DNA of 64,000 bases from Rhizobium sp. CCGE531 (GTDB lineage: Bacteria > Pseudomonadota > Alphaproteobacteria > Rhizobiales > Rhizobiaceae), in contig NZ_CP032684.1 in assembly GCF_003627795.1 (NCBI RefSeq), positions 3,532,001 to 3,596,000 of the forward strand. The letters run 5' to 3'. Below, piece after piece: positions 37,469-46,542 of the stretch. Every line of letters starts with the position of its first letter. The first letter of the stretch is position 1. Position numbers and translations under genes: made by a program. Below the pieces are notes generated by a model. That model did not search any database. It was not told the origin of the DNA and saw only the letters and a program-made list of their open reading frames with translations.

Positions 37469-37787
37469 TCGATCCTCTATCGAAATTTCGAAAGTCCCGG
37501 ACGGCAAGTCCGGGACTTTTTGCTTCCGGCTGGCAAAGGGGCTTTGCATCGACGCCAGCTCGGCCCGCCGCATGGCCGGGACAACCCACGGGCGCTGCGT
37601 TTCAGGCCACGCGAATATATGGAAACTATGCGGGAAACCTCGGCGTTTCACCCATTATTGGGCATCTTTTCCACGTTTTTGACTCCAAAAAGGTACACCT
37701 GAAAGATTTTTGCCTCTATGGTGGCCGCGCGTTAACTCCCGGGAAACGTCAAACTGAGTAAGTTCTCATGTAACCGTAAAGCGGCGT
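37469..37787. other. Intergenic stretch before tamA
   Basis: Holds the terminator at 37491-37521. The remaining 270 bp show no convincing gene or repeat. The stretch 37640-37780 is AT-richer and presumably carries the tamA promoter. Confidence 0.5.
37491..37521 (+). terminator. Rho-independent terminator of the glycine-zipper gene
   Basis: Perfect 12-bp stem AAAGTCCCGGAC (37491-37502) and GTCCGGGACTTT (37508-37519) with a 5-nt loop and a T-run to 37521, 22 bp after the stop codon. Confidence 0.9.
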
Positions 37788-39713
37788 ATGCATAAAAGAA
37801 CTGGACCGAGGAAGAGTATTGCGTATCGGCGGGCAGGAACCGTGGCAGCGGTTGCGGCAGTGCTTGCGCTCGGTCCGATATATGCCGGAAACGCTTTTGC
37901 GTTCAAACTCTTCGGTATAAAGCTCTGGGGCGAGGACGAAACGGCGGATCAGGTTTCCGATCCCGTTCGCTACACGGTCGATTTCAAGGCCGACAATCTC
38001 GACAAGGATCTGAAGGAAGCGTTGAACGACAGCTCGATGCTGGTTTCCGACGCGAAGAAGCCGGTGTCCGGCGATCTCGGCGTTGTCGTCAAGGCGCGTG
38101 ACGATCGCGACAGGCTGATTGCCGCCCTCTATGAAAAAGCTCGCTACGGCGGCGTGGTCACCATTACCATCAATGGCACCCCGCTCGATGCATTGCCGCC
38201 GACGCCGACCTTCAGCCGCGCCAAGCCGGTCGCGGTGACCATCGGCATCGACCCAGGCCCGGTCTTCAAACTCGGCAGAATCAACCTGCAGGGCGACGCC
38301 GCCAGGCTGGACCCGGCGAATTATGGGCTCGTGCGTGGCGGCGATGCCGGCTCTCTGACGATCCTGAAAGCAGGCGACAAGATGGTCGCCGACTTCAAGA
38401 ACGAGGGGCATCCGCTCGCCAGGTTCGACAAGCGCGACGTCGTCGCCGACCATGCGACCAACACCGTCGACGTATCGCTGAAGGTCGAAAGCGGCCCCGT
38501 CGCTCCCTTCGGCAATGTCGGCGTCACCGGCCAGAAATCGGTCGACCCGGATTTCATCAAGCGCTATGCCCGCATCAATGAAGGCAAGCCTTACTCTCCC
38601 GACGAATTGAAGAAAGCGTCGGACCGCTTGAGAAAACTCGGCGTCTTTTCCAGCGTCACCATCCGCGAGGCCGACAAGCTGGCGCCTGATGGTAGCATCC
38701 CGACGACCATTGAAGTCTCCGAAGGCAAGCAGCGCTTCTTCGGCGTCGGCGCGCAATATTCCACCATCGATGGTTTCGGCCTGCAGGGCTATTGGGGACA
38801 CCGCAACCTGACCGGCCGCGCGGATTCGCTGCGCATCGAGGGCTCCGTTTCCCGCATCGGCGAGACGACCGATGTCGGCCAGTTCGATTACACGGCCGGC
38901 ATCACCTATGTCAGGCCCGCGACCTTCTATCCTTCGGCGACCTTCACGACCGGCCTCAAGATGCAGAGCCTGCATCCGGACGCCTACGACGCCAATACCG
39001 TGACGGCGAGCGGCAGTCTTGCTTACGAAATCAACGATCAGGATACCGTCTCGGCCGGCGGCGAGGTATCTTATGAACAGGATACCACCGACGCCTTCGG
39101 AAAGCACAACTATCTGACGGTCGCGATCCCGCTCGAATACATTCGCGACACGCGCGACAACAAGCTGGACCCGACGGAGGGCTACCGCGCCTCGATCAGC
39201 GCCAAGCCGAGCTACGAGGCGATGGGCGGCACGATCTTCGGCTCGTTCGAGGGCTCGGTCACCGGCTACAAGGGCATCGGCGCCAACAACAATGTCGTCC
39301 TTGCCGGCAAGCTTGCCGCCGGCTCGCTGCTGGGCGCGAACAATATCGAGGATATTCCAGCCACCCGGCGCTTCTATGCCGGCGGCGGCGGCTCGGTGCG
39401 CGGCTACGGCTACCAGGAGATTTCGCCCTACAACTCCAACGGTGACGAGACCGGCGGGCGCTCCTATGTGACGGCGTCATTCGAAGCCCGCGTGAAGATC
39501 ACCGATACGATCGGCGTCGTACCCTTTATCGACATGGGAAGCGTTACCGACACCACCTTCCCGGACTTTTCCGATCTACGCATTGGCGCTGGCGTCGGCC
39601 TGCGCTACGCTACGCCCTTCGGTCCGATCAGGCTCGATGTCGCCGTTCCATTGAAGAAATATGACAACGGCACATCTTATGGCATCTATGCCGGCATCGG
39701 TCAGGCCTTCTGA
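37788..39713 (+). CDS. tamA: Autotransporter/outer-membrane assembly factor TamA (Omp85)
   Basis: Outer-membrane Omp85 protein that works with TamB in moving proteins or lipids to the outer membrane. 641 aa with a signal peptide (about 1-38, NAFA), POTRA domains (about 50-330) and a C-terminal beta-barrel with the Omp85 motif AGGGGSVRGYGYQ (about 530) and a terminal Phe. ATG 37788 has no strong ribosome site. tamB starts 65 bp downstream, so the pair is an operon. BamA is not meant: the POTRA number is smaller and the neighbour is TamB. Confidence 0.92.
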   Translation: MHKRTGPRKSIAYRRAGTVAAVAAVLALGPIYAGNAFAFKLFGIKLWGEDETADQVSDPVRYTVDFKADNLDKDLKEALNDSSMLVSDAKKPVSGDLGVVVKARDDRDRLIAALYEKARYGGVVTITINGTPLDALPPTPTFSRAKPVAVTIGIDPGPVFKLGRINLQGDAARLDPANYGLVRGGDAGSLTILKAGDKMVADFKNEGHPLARFDKRDVVADHATNTVDVSLKVESGPVAPFGNVGVTGQKSVDPDFIKRYARINEGKPYSPDELKKASDRLRKLGVFSSVTIREADKLAPDGSIPTTIEVSEGKQRFFGVGAQYSTIDGFGLQGYWGHRNLTGRADSLRIEGSVSRIGETTDVGQFDYTAGITYVRPATFYPSATFTTGLKMQSLHPDAYDANTVTASGSLAYEINDQDTVSAGGEVSYEQDTTDAFGKHNYLTVAIPLEYIRDTRDNKLDPTEGYRASISAKPSYEAMGGTIFGSFEGSVTGYKGIGANNNVVLAGKLAAGSLLGANNIEDIPATRRFYAGGGGSVRGYGYQEISPYNSNGDETGGRSYVTASFEARVKITDTIGVVPFIDMGSVTDTTFPDFSDLRIGAGVGLRYATPFGPIRLDVAVPLKKYDNGTSYGIYAGIGQAF

Positions 39714-39778
39714 CAAGCCGTATAGTTGTCGCGGACGTTTCAGCACACGGTCACAAAATTGGGGTTACTGTCTCTTTC

Positions 39779-42700
39779 ATGAGCATATTGATTCGAATCC
39801 TCGGGAGATTGGTGCGCTGGATCGCCTACGCGGTCGTGGCGATCCTTTTGCTCGTGATCGCGGCTGTGCTCGTCGTCGGCATGATACCCTCCGCAACGAG
39901 CTACGCCGTCGACCAGGTGGCAAAACTCGCTTCGACACCCGACCGCACCGTTACCATCGCAGCGCCTTCCGGGCTGCTGAACGGAAACCTGAGGGTTGGC
40001 GCCATTACGGTGGCGGACGCGAAGGGTGTCTATGCCAAGGTGCAGAACCTTGCCGTGGATTGGTCCCCGCTGTCCTTGCTGACGGGTACGTTCCACGCAG
40101 ATCGTATCGCCGCCGATGTGGCCGATTTCCAGCGCCTGCCGGTTTCGACGGCGGCGCCCACGCAGGAAACACAAACGGCAGGCGGCAACGGCTTTTCGCT
40201 GCCCGTCGCCGTCAATATCGACGCAATCGCGCTGCCCGATCTTCGTATTGGTCAGGCCGTCGCCGGACAGGATTTCATTCTGGCCGCCAATGGCAGCGTC
40301 AAGGCAAACGGCAGCAGCATGGGCCTCACGCTCAATGCCACCAGGCGTGACGTGCCCGACGCCAAGCTTTCCGCCGATATCGCTTTCGTGCCGGCCGAGA
40401 ACCAGCTGAAGCTGAAGACGCAGATCTCCGAGCCGCGCAACGGCATGCTGGCGGGCCTCCTGCATCTGCCTGGCGGCCCGGCCGTCAACATCGATCTTTC
40501 GGGCGAAGGTCCGCTATCCAACTGGGCCGGCAAACTGCAGGCCGCGCTCGACGGCAAGCCGACAGTCGCCATCAACGGCCATCACGGCCTTTCCGCCGAC
40601 GGCCTGCATCATATTGACGTCAAGGGCGGCGGCGATGTCGATTCGCTGCTCCCGCCGACCATGCGGCCGCTCTTTGCCGGACAGACCACCATCGATCTCT
40701 CCGCAACCTTCGACGGCAAGGGCAAGATCGACATCCAGACCGGCAATCTTGCCACCGGCAGCGCGGTGCTTGCCGCATCCGGCACACTGGATCCCAACGG
40801 CAATAACAGCCTCAATGCCAATCTGCTCGGCACCTCCGGCCCCGTCGACTTCCGCTGGCCGATGGAGAACGGCGAGGTCCGCGCTTTGATTTCCCGCGTC
40901 GATATCGCGCTGACGGGCGCGGCGCAATCGGTGAAGATCGATGCGAAGGCAGCTCTCGACAGCGCCAGCACGCCGCAGGGGCAGATCGGCCAAGTAAACC
41001 TTAGCGCCAGAAGCGACGCCTTCAATCTGACCGCCATGTCCGGCCCGCTGCAGCTCCGCCTGGTCGTCGGCCAGACGGCCTTCCTCAGCGCCGATCTCAA
41101 CCGTCTGATCCGGGCGCCGATCGCGCTGACCGCGCCTTTGCAGCTCTCGCCCGACACGATCGGCTTCAACAATACAACGTTGGAAAGCGCCAGCATCGGC
41201 GGAACGGTCAATGGCAAATATACGCTGTCTTCGAAGGCGCTGACGGGCAATTTCAAGCTCTTCGCCCTGCCTGGCGTGCTGCCCGACGGCGTCTCGGACA
41301 AGTTCGAAGGCACGATTTCGCTGGAAGGCCAGGTCGCCGGCACGGTGCCGACCAAGATGACGCTCTCCAACCTTGCGGTGAAATCCAATGTTGCCGAGAT
41401 CACCGGCAATGTCGCGCTCAACGACCAGTCGCTGACCTCGGATCTATCAGGCAAGCTGCTCGACCTTTCCAAGCTCATTCCAAACGCCGAAGGGCAGGCC
41501 GATATCGGCCTCAAGGCCAAGGGACCGCTGACCGCGCTTGGCATCGACGCGACGGCCAAGGCCGTCAACGTCAAGCTGGCGGGTCGGCTGCTGGATACGC
41601 TTGATATCGGCGTGACAGGAACCGCGGATCCCATGGCCCCGCAGGCCAAGGTTCAAGCGAGCGGAGCGATCGACGGCAAGCCGATCCGCATCGCCGCCGA
41701 CGCCGTTTCCAAGGATGGCCGCACCAGCATCCCGTCGCTATCGGCCGAAATCGGCACGAACAAGCTGCAAGGCAAGCTGGACCTGTCGCCCAGCTTCGAA
41801 CCATCAGGCGCGCTGACATTCGATCTGCCGGATCTGAGCCTCCTTGCAGCCCTTGCCGGACAAAAGGCCGAGGGTGACCTCAAGGGCTCGCTCGATATCG
41901 CCAGCGCCAATGGAAAGACCGGTCTGAAGGTCAACGCCAGCGGCAATGGCATCCGCCGTGACGATCTCGTCATCGGCAAGCCGGCTGTCGCGCTCACCAT
42001 CGACGACCTCAAGGCCTTCTCCGCCAATGGCAGCATCCGCGCGGATACCATCGCCTCCGGCGCCAACCGCATCACCGGTCTCGACCTGACCTTCACTCAG
42101 CAGGGAAGCCGCACCGACTTCGATCTGAAATCCACATATGACAACGCGCCGCTGACGACGCGCGGCGGCGTCGAGACATCAGGCGGCCAGACGACGGTGA
42201 GCCTCGACTCATTTGCCGGCGCTCCGCGCACGATCCCGGTGAAGCTGGCATCGCCGACCAAGATCGTCATCAAGGATGGGGCAGCGTCGCTGAATGGCCT
42301 GACCCTCCAGACGGGCGGCGGCTCGGTGACCGTTGACGGCACCGCCGGTCAGACATTGAACATCAATGCCAAGATCACCAACCTGCCGGCGAGCCTTGCC
42401 AATGTCTTTGCACCGACGCTTGCAGCTGAAGGCATCATTTCCGGCACGGTAGCGGTCACCGGCAAGGCCACCGCGCCCGCCGTCGTGTTCCAGACAAACT
42501 GGTCGGGCGCGGCGACGAGCCAGACGAAATCCGGCGGTCTTGCCGCGCTCGGCATCAAGGCGGATGGCAAATTCGCCGACAATGTCGTGACCATCAACAC
42601 CAACCTGACCGGCCAGAGCGGCCTCGCGCTCAACGGCGGCGGCACTGTCGTCATCGCCGGCGGCAAGGCCATGGCGCTGAAGTTTTCCGGCAATGTGCCT

Positions 42701-43963
42701 TTCGATGCCCTTGCCGGCCAGCTCGCCGCCCAGGGCCTGGTCGTGACAGGTGCGGCGAGGATCGACATGCAGATCGGCGGCACGACGGCAGCACCTGCCA
42801 TATCAGGCACGATTGCCACCGACGGCGGCAAGCTGGTCGACGTCCGCCGGAACCTGACCCTCAACGCCCTTGCCGTCACCGTAACCCTCGACGGCAAGCA
42901 GGCCGTCATCTCGCGGCTCAGCGGCAACCTGACGAGCGGCGGCAGCATTTCGGGCAGCGGCACGGTCGGCATTACCCCGGACAGCGGCTTCCCCGCCGAT
43001 ATCCAGATGAAGTTCAACAACGCGACCTATGTCGACGGGACGCTGGTGGCTGCGACCATCAACGGCACGCTCGGCGTCAAGGGTCCGCTGATGACGGCGC
43101 CGATGCTGACGGGCAATCTGAGGATCAACAAGGCATCGATCACGATACCGGAGAAGCTGCCGGCATCGCTCTCCGAGATCAATATCAAGCACAAGAACGC
43201 CCCGGCCGCGGTCAACGCCCAGTTCAAGGATCAGAAGCCAGAGGGACCGCGCAGCAAATCGACCACCCTCGGCATCGACCTGCAACTCGAGGCACCCTCG
43301 CAGATCTTCGTGCGCGGCCGCGGCATCGACGCCGAACTCGGCGGCAGCATCACGGTGCGCGGCACGGCAGCGGAACCTGTCGTATCCGGCGGCTTCACCA
43401 TGCGCCGCGGACGCCTGACCATCCTCAGCCGCCGGCTTGATTTCACGGATACCAGCAAGATCACCTTCGGCGGCGACCTGACGCCGGCACTCAACATGGA
43501 GGCGACATCGACGGTGAGCTCCACCACGATCACCGTCGATGTCATCGGTCTCGCCACCGACCCGCAGATCGGCTTTTCCTCTTCGCCGGCGCTGCCGCAG
43601 GACGAAGTGCTGGCGCAGCTGATCTTCGGCCAATCCATGTCGAAACTATCGGCCATGCAAATCGCCCAGCTCGCCGATGCGGCAAGCCAGCTCGCCGGCG
43701 GACGCTCCACCTCGCTGTTCGAAGGATTGCGCAGCCATCTCGGCGTCGACGATCTGGATATTTCGACCGATGCGAACGGCCAGGCGCAGGTCGGCGCGGG
43801 TAAGTATTTGAACAAACGCACTTATATCGAGCTGCAACAAGGCGCCTCCAACAACACCAAGGCGATCATCAACCTCAATGTCGGACGCGGCGTGAAGCTG
43901 CGCGGCGCGGCCGGCTCGGACGGAGCAGGCGAAGCCGGTATCGTCTACGAGCATGAGTATTGA
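39779..43963 (+). CDS. tamB: Translocation/assembly module protein TamB
   Basis: A 1394-aa AsmA-like bridge protein spanning the periplasm, anchored by an N-terminal helix (about residues 10-37), followed by repetitive beta-rich DUF490-type sequence and the C-terminal TamB domain, which ends with RGVKLRGAAGSDGAGEAGIV. A hydrophobic lipid groove is typical of the family, and it cooperates with TamA. Frequent Asn/Asp/Gly-rich repeats raise the length. Starts at ATG 39779 in the same direction, 65 bp after tamA. Confidence 0.93.
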   Translation: MSILIRILGRLVRWIAYAVVAILLLVIAAVLVVGMIPSATSYAVDQVAKLASTPDRTVTIAAPSGLLNGNLRVGAITVADAKGVYAKVQNLAVDWSPLSLLTGTFHADRIAADVADFQRLPVSTAAPTQETQTAGGNGFSLPVAVNIDAIALPDLRIGQAVAGQDFILAANGSVKANGSSMGLTLNATRRDVPDAKLSADIAFVPAENQLKLKTQISEPRNGMLAGLLHLPGGPAVNIDLSGEGPLSNWAGKLQAALDGKPTVAINGHHGLSADGLHHIDVKGGGDVDSLLPPTMRPLFAGQTTIDLSATFDGKGKIDIQTGNLATGSAVLAASGTLDPNGNNSLNANLLGTSGPVDFRWPMENGEVRALISRVDIALTGAAQSVKIDAKAALDSASTPQGQIGQVNLSARSDAFNLTAMSGPLQLRLVVGQTAFLSADLNRLIRAPIALTAPLQLSPDTIGFNNTTLESASIGGTVNGKYTLSSKALTGNFKLFALPGVLPDGVSDKFEGTISLEGQVAGTVPTKMTLSNLAVKSNVAEITGNVALNDQSLTSDLSGKLLDLSKLIPNAEGQADIGLKAKGPLTALGIDATAKAVNVKLAGRLLDTLDIGVTGTADPMAPQAKVQASGAIDGKPIRIAADAVSKDGRTSIPSLSAEIGTNKLQGKLDLSPSFEPSGALTFDLPDLSLLAALAGQKAEGDLKGSLDIASANGKTGLKVNASGNGIRRDDLVIGKPAVALTIDDLKAFSANGSIRADTIASGANRITGLDLTFTQQGSRTDFDLKSTYDNAPLTTRGGVETSGGQTTVSLDSFAGAPRTIPVKLASPTKIVIKDGAASLNGLTLQTGGGSVTVDGTAGQTLNINAKITNLPASLANVFAPTLAAEGIISGTVAVTGKATAPAVVFQTNWSGAATSQTKSGGLAALGIKADGKFADNVVTINTNLTGQSGLALNGGGTVVIAGGKAMALKFSGNVPFDALAGQLAAQGLVVTGAARIDMQIGGTTAAPAISGTIATDGGKLVDVRRNLTLNALAVTVTLDGKQAVISRLSGNLTSGGSISGSGTVGITPDSGFPADIQMKFNNATYVDGTLVAATINGTLGVKGPLMTAPMLTGNLRINKASITIPEKLPASLSEINIKHKNAPAAVNAQFKDQKPEGPRSKSTTLGIDLQLEAPSQIFVRGRGIDAELGGSITVRGTAAEPVVSGGFTMRRGRLTILSRRLDFTDTSKITFGGDLTPALNMEATSTVSSTTITVDVIGLATDPQIGFSSSPALPQDEVLAQLIFGQSMSKLSAMQIAQLADAASQLAGGRSTSLFEGLRSHLGVDDLDISTDANGQAQVGAGKYLNKRTYIELQQGASNNTKAIINLNVGRGVKLRGAAGSDGAGEAGIVYEHEY

Positions 43964-44072
43964 AATATAAATCCCCTCGCGCCTCATCAGCCGCCTCATT
44001 CGCGCGCTGCTACCCGACGAACCGAAGAGGTTGATGTCAAGGTCACCCGTATATTTGTCATTTTTGCTAAAT

Positions 44073-44088
44073 CGAATTGACCAATTCG
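44073..44088 (+). promoter_or_regulatory. Palindrome upstream of arginase
   Basis: CGAATTG (44073-44079) and CAATTCG (44082-44088) form a perfect 7-bp inverted repeat with a 2-bp spacer, about 100 bp before the arginase start in an AT-rich region. A regulator such as an Lrp-type protein would fit, but none is adjacent. Confidence 0.35.
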
Positions 44089-44186
44089 CCAAAAGCTAGT
44101 CAGTTTTCGACAATTTTCCATCTTTTTGCTGTCATGCGGAAAATCGATAATGCGGGTCAATAGCCTCTAACCTCGGAGCAATGCCG

Positions 44187-45122
44187 ATGAATACGCAATC
44201 CACTTCCATTACCTTGATCGGCGTTCCCCTGGAGGAAGGCTCCGGCCGGCGCGGCGCCGGCATGGGTCCGACGGCACTGCGCATCGCCGGCATCGAAACC
44301 ACGCTGATCGAGCTTGGCCATCGCGTCACCGACAGCGGCGACCTGCATCCTGTTCCGGCAGCAGATCTTCCGGAGCATCCGCAGGCCCATAATCTGAAGA
44401 TCGTCGGCGCTTTCACGCGTGCGCTGGAAGCAAAGGTCTACGATGTCGCCTCATCCGGAGGCTTTCCGCTGATCCTTGGCGGCGATCACAGCCTGTCCAT
44501 GGGCAGCGTCTCCGGCATGGCGCGCTGCGCCGCGGAGGTCGGCCGGCCGCTCTTCGTGCTCTGGCTGGACGCACATTCCGATTTCAATTCGCCGGCCACC
44601 TCGCCGTCAGGCAATATTCACGGCATGCCCGTCGCTTTCTTCTGCGGCGAGGCCGAGATAGAGGGCGTTCTGCCGGCCGGCCGGCCGTTGGTCGATCCGA
44701 CGAAGGTCTTCCAGGTCGGCATCCGCTCCGTCGATCCGCGCGAGCGCGAGGAAATCCGCGAGCACGGCGTCAACGTCTTCGATATGCGTTCGCTCGACGA
44801 GCAGGGCGTGGCCGCCATCATGCGCAAGGTGCTCGATACCGTCAGCGCCGCCAACGGCCTGCTGCATGTGAGCTTCGATCTCGATTTCCTCGATCCGGAT
44901 ATCGCGCCGGGCGTGGGCACGACGGTGCCTGGCGGCGCCACCTATCGCGAGGCGCATCTGATCATGGAGATGCTTTCCGACAGCAGCCTCGTCTCGTCGC
45001 TCGACCTCGTCGAGCTCAACCCCTTCCTCGACGACCGCGGCAAGAGCGCCCGCGTGCTGGTCGAGATGGCGGCAAGCCTCTTCGGCCGCCGCATCTTCGA
45101 CCGTCCGACACGGGCTGCCTGA
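44187..45122 (+). CDS. rocF: Arginase
   Basis: Hydrolyses arginine to ornithine and urea with two Mn ions. The 311-aa protein has the ureohydrolase motifs GGDHS at 98-102, LDAHSDFN at 127-134 and a SFDLDFLDP motif with the later Asp pair; LIGVPLEEGSGRRGAGMGP at the start is arginase-like rather than agmatinase-like. ATG 44187 is preferred because GGAG is eight bases upstream; ATG 44181 would lie too close. Alone in its transcription unit. Agmatinase or formimidoylglutamase activity is less likely. Confidence 0.9.
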   Translation: MNTQSTSITLIGVPLEEGSGRRGAGMGPTALRIAGIETTLIELGHRVTDSGDLHPVPAADLPEHPQAHNLKIVGAFTRALEAKVYDVASSGGFPLILGGDHSLSMGSVSGMARCAAEVGRPLFVLWLDAHSDFNSPATSPSGNIHGMPVAFFCGEAEIEGVLPAGRPLVDPTKVFQVGIRSVDPREREEIREHGVNVFDMRSLDEQGVAAIMRKVLDTVSAANGLLHVSFDLDFLDPDIAPGVGTTVPGGATYREAHLIMEMLSDSSLVSSLDLVELNPFLDDRGKSARVLVEMAASLFGRRIFDRPTRAA

Positions 45123-45189
45123 GGACGGTCCTCACTGACAGAAGAATCGGATGCGCGTTGCCGGAAGGCGGGCCATTCTTCCCTCGAGG

Positions 45190-45335
45190 CCATCCTCGCC
45201 CTTCGACGGGCTCAGGGTGAGGATGGAGCGAGCAGCATCGTTAATGCAGCTTGTGGTTCCTTGGCAGCGAAGCAAGAAGATCAGCCCTCACGGTGAGGTG
45301 GCGCGCAAGCGCCCTCGAACCGCGAGGGCGGGTGA
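45190..45335. repeat. Two-module rhizobial intergenic repeat, copy 2
   Basis: Module X (45190-45232) has CCATCCTCG and GAGGATGGAGCGAG ends; module Y (45282-45333) reads CAGCCCTCACGGTGAGGTGG through a GAACCGCGAGGGCGGG end. Order and orientation match the element at 23622-23795. It fills the middle of the 358-bp gap (45123-45480) between arginase and cheW, otherwise without a gene. Confidence 0.75.
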
Positions 45336-45480
45336 CCGTCCCCTTTTTCAAACCGTCGCACTTTGCAGCATCAGGTCCAGTCGAAACCGCTTGTATAGAT
45401 TTAGGTTTGAGCAATGTTCTTGCTCTATCGTGGCATGAACACGCCGTATTCGGCGTCACGGTTCAATGGGAAGAACGTTC

Positions 45481-45957
45481 ATGGCCACGATCAATTCCAC
45501 AAGCTTCAGCGGCGAGACTCTGGAGATCATTGCCTTCCGGCTGCATGATCAGGAATTCTGCGTCAAGACCACCACGATCCGCGAAATTCGCGGCTGGGCG
45601 CCGTCGACGCCGATTCCGCATGCACCGGCCGATGTCATCGGCGTCATGAACCTGCGCGGCTCGGTCATCCCGATCATCGATCTCGCCTACAAGCTCGGCA
45701 TGCAGAGCACGGTTGCCAACGAGCGCAGCGCCATCGTCGTCGCCGAAGTGCACAACATGGTCATCGGCATGCTGGTCGACCGCGTCTCCGACATCCTGAC
45801 GATCGCCTCCAGCCAGGTGCAGCCCGTGCCGGAAGTTACGGCCTCCTTCGATCGCGTCTATTGCGAAGGCATCATCGCGACGGAGAATGGAATGATCTGC
45901 TTCCTGAACCTCGCCAAGATGTTCAAGGAAAACGAAACGGACGAACTCGCCGCATAA
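45481..45957 (+). CDS. cheW: Chemotaxis adaptor CheW
   Basis: Couples chemoreceptors to CheA. The 158-aa SH3-like protein has EIIAFRLHDQEFCVKTTTIR at the start, GVMNLRGSVIPIIDLAYKLG (core signature) in the middle and SDILTIASSQVQPVPE in the second subdomain. Isolated here, apart from a che operon; in rhizobia an extra cheW of this type is common. ATG 45481 (MATINSTSFS) with GGAAG upstream; an in-frame ATG 45466 would lack a ribosome site. A hairpin follows at 46021. Confidence 0.93.
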   Translation: MATINSTSFSGETLEIIAFRLHDQEFCVKTTTIREIRGWAPSTPIPHAPADVIGVMNLRGSVIPIIDLAYKLGMQSTVANERSAIVVAEVHNMVIGMLVDRVSDILTIASSQVQPVPEVTASFDRVYCEGIIATENGMICFLNLAKMFKENETDELAA

Positions 45958-46020
45958 TTTCGCACAGCTCTGTTTTTGAGAGCCGCCCGGCATAATCGCC
46001 GCCGCACATGCCTTCTCTGC

Positions 46021-46058
46021 ACGAAGCCGCCTCGAAAACTCAAGGCGGCTTCGTCGTT
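46021..46058. terminator. Terminator shared by cheW and the formate dehydrogenase cluster
   Basis: A 12-bp stem, ACGAAGCCGCCT (46021-46032) with AGGCGGCTTCGT (46043-46054), and a 10-nt loop. A T-run follows on the plus strand within six bases, serving cheW; position also suits the end of the minus-strand operon. Confidence 0.75.
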
Positions 46059-46072
46059 TTCCGAGAGATTGT

Positions 46073-46252
46073 TTAGCCGAACAATGCGTAGGTGCTCCTG
46101 ATCGTCACCCAAACACCCCAGAGCAGCGGAATGCCGACGAGCGCCCAGGCGATCAGCGCCTTGCCGTCGAAGCCGCCCGTGCCGATACCGAAGGAGCCGG
46201 TGGGGCCGGCATTGACGGGAACTCCATATGCGGATGGATTCTTCCTCTCCAC
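46073..46252 (-). CDS. 59-aa membrane protein ending the formate dehydrogenase cluster
   Basis: A short frame from GTG 46252 to TAA 46073-46075: a Gly/Pro-rich polar N-terminus (NAGPTGSFGIGTGGFDGKAL) followed by one helix (ALIAWALVGIPLLWGVWVTI). AAGG lies seven bases before the start, 23 bp after the fdsD stop. The helix resembles small proteins annotated as MFS transporter small subunit that accompany oxalate/formate-type carriers. Here there is no carrier beside it. Function inferred from resemblance and position only. Confidence 0.6.
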   Translation of the reverse strand: MERKNPSAYGVPVNAGPTGSFGIGTGGFDGKALIAWALVGIPLLWGVWVTIRSTYALFG

Positions 46253-46275
46253 CGCTTCACCTTGTCATGTGAATA

Positions 46276-46542
46276 CTAAGCCGGCTTGATTTCTTCAACG
46301 GATGGCGGCTTGTGGATCAACGGCGCCGCCTCGAGAACCAGGGGGCTCAGCCCGCTATCGCCGTGGTCGATGATCGCAAACAGCTGGCGCCGCATGCGCG
46401 GTTCCCAGAATTTGTTGATATGCGTAGCAACGCCCTGAACCGCCTCGCCTGCCGGCTGCGTCTTGAAGAAAGTGGCGATCTGGTTCGCCATATAGATGAG
46501 CTTGGTTTCGGTCTTGCCGTGCGGCGTGTCGTCAGGCGACAT
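46276..46542 (-). CDS. fdsD: Formate dehydrogenase delta subunit
   Basis: A small (88-aa) subunit of the NAD-dependent formate dehydrogenase FdsABG, needed for full activity in related complexes. LIYMANQIATFFKTQP and ATHINKFWEPRMRRQL are the conserved blocks of the FdsD family. ATG 46542 has GGGGAG eight bases upstream and overlaps the end of fdhD by 11 bp. Followed by the 59-aa membrane protein. Confidence 0.88.
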   Translation of the reverse strand: MSPDDTPHGKTETKLIYMANQIATFFKTQPAGEAVQGVATHINKFWEPRMRRQLFAIIDHGDSGLSPLVLEAAPLIHKPPSVEEIKPA

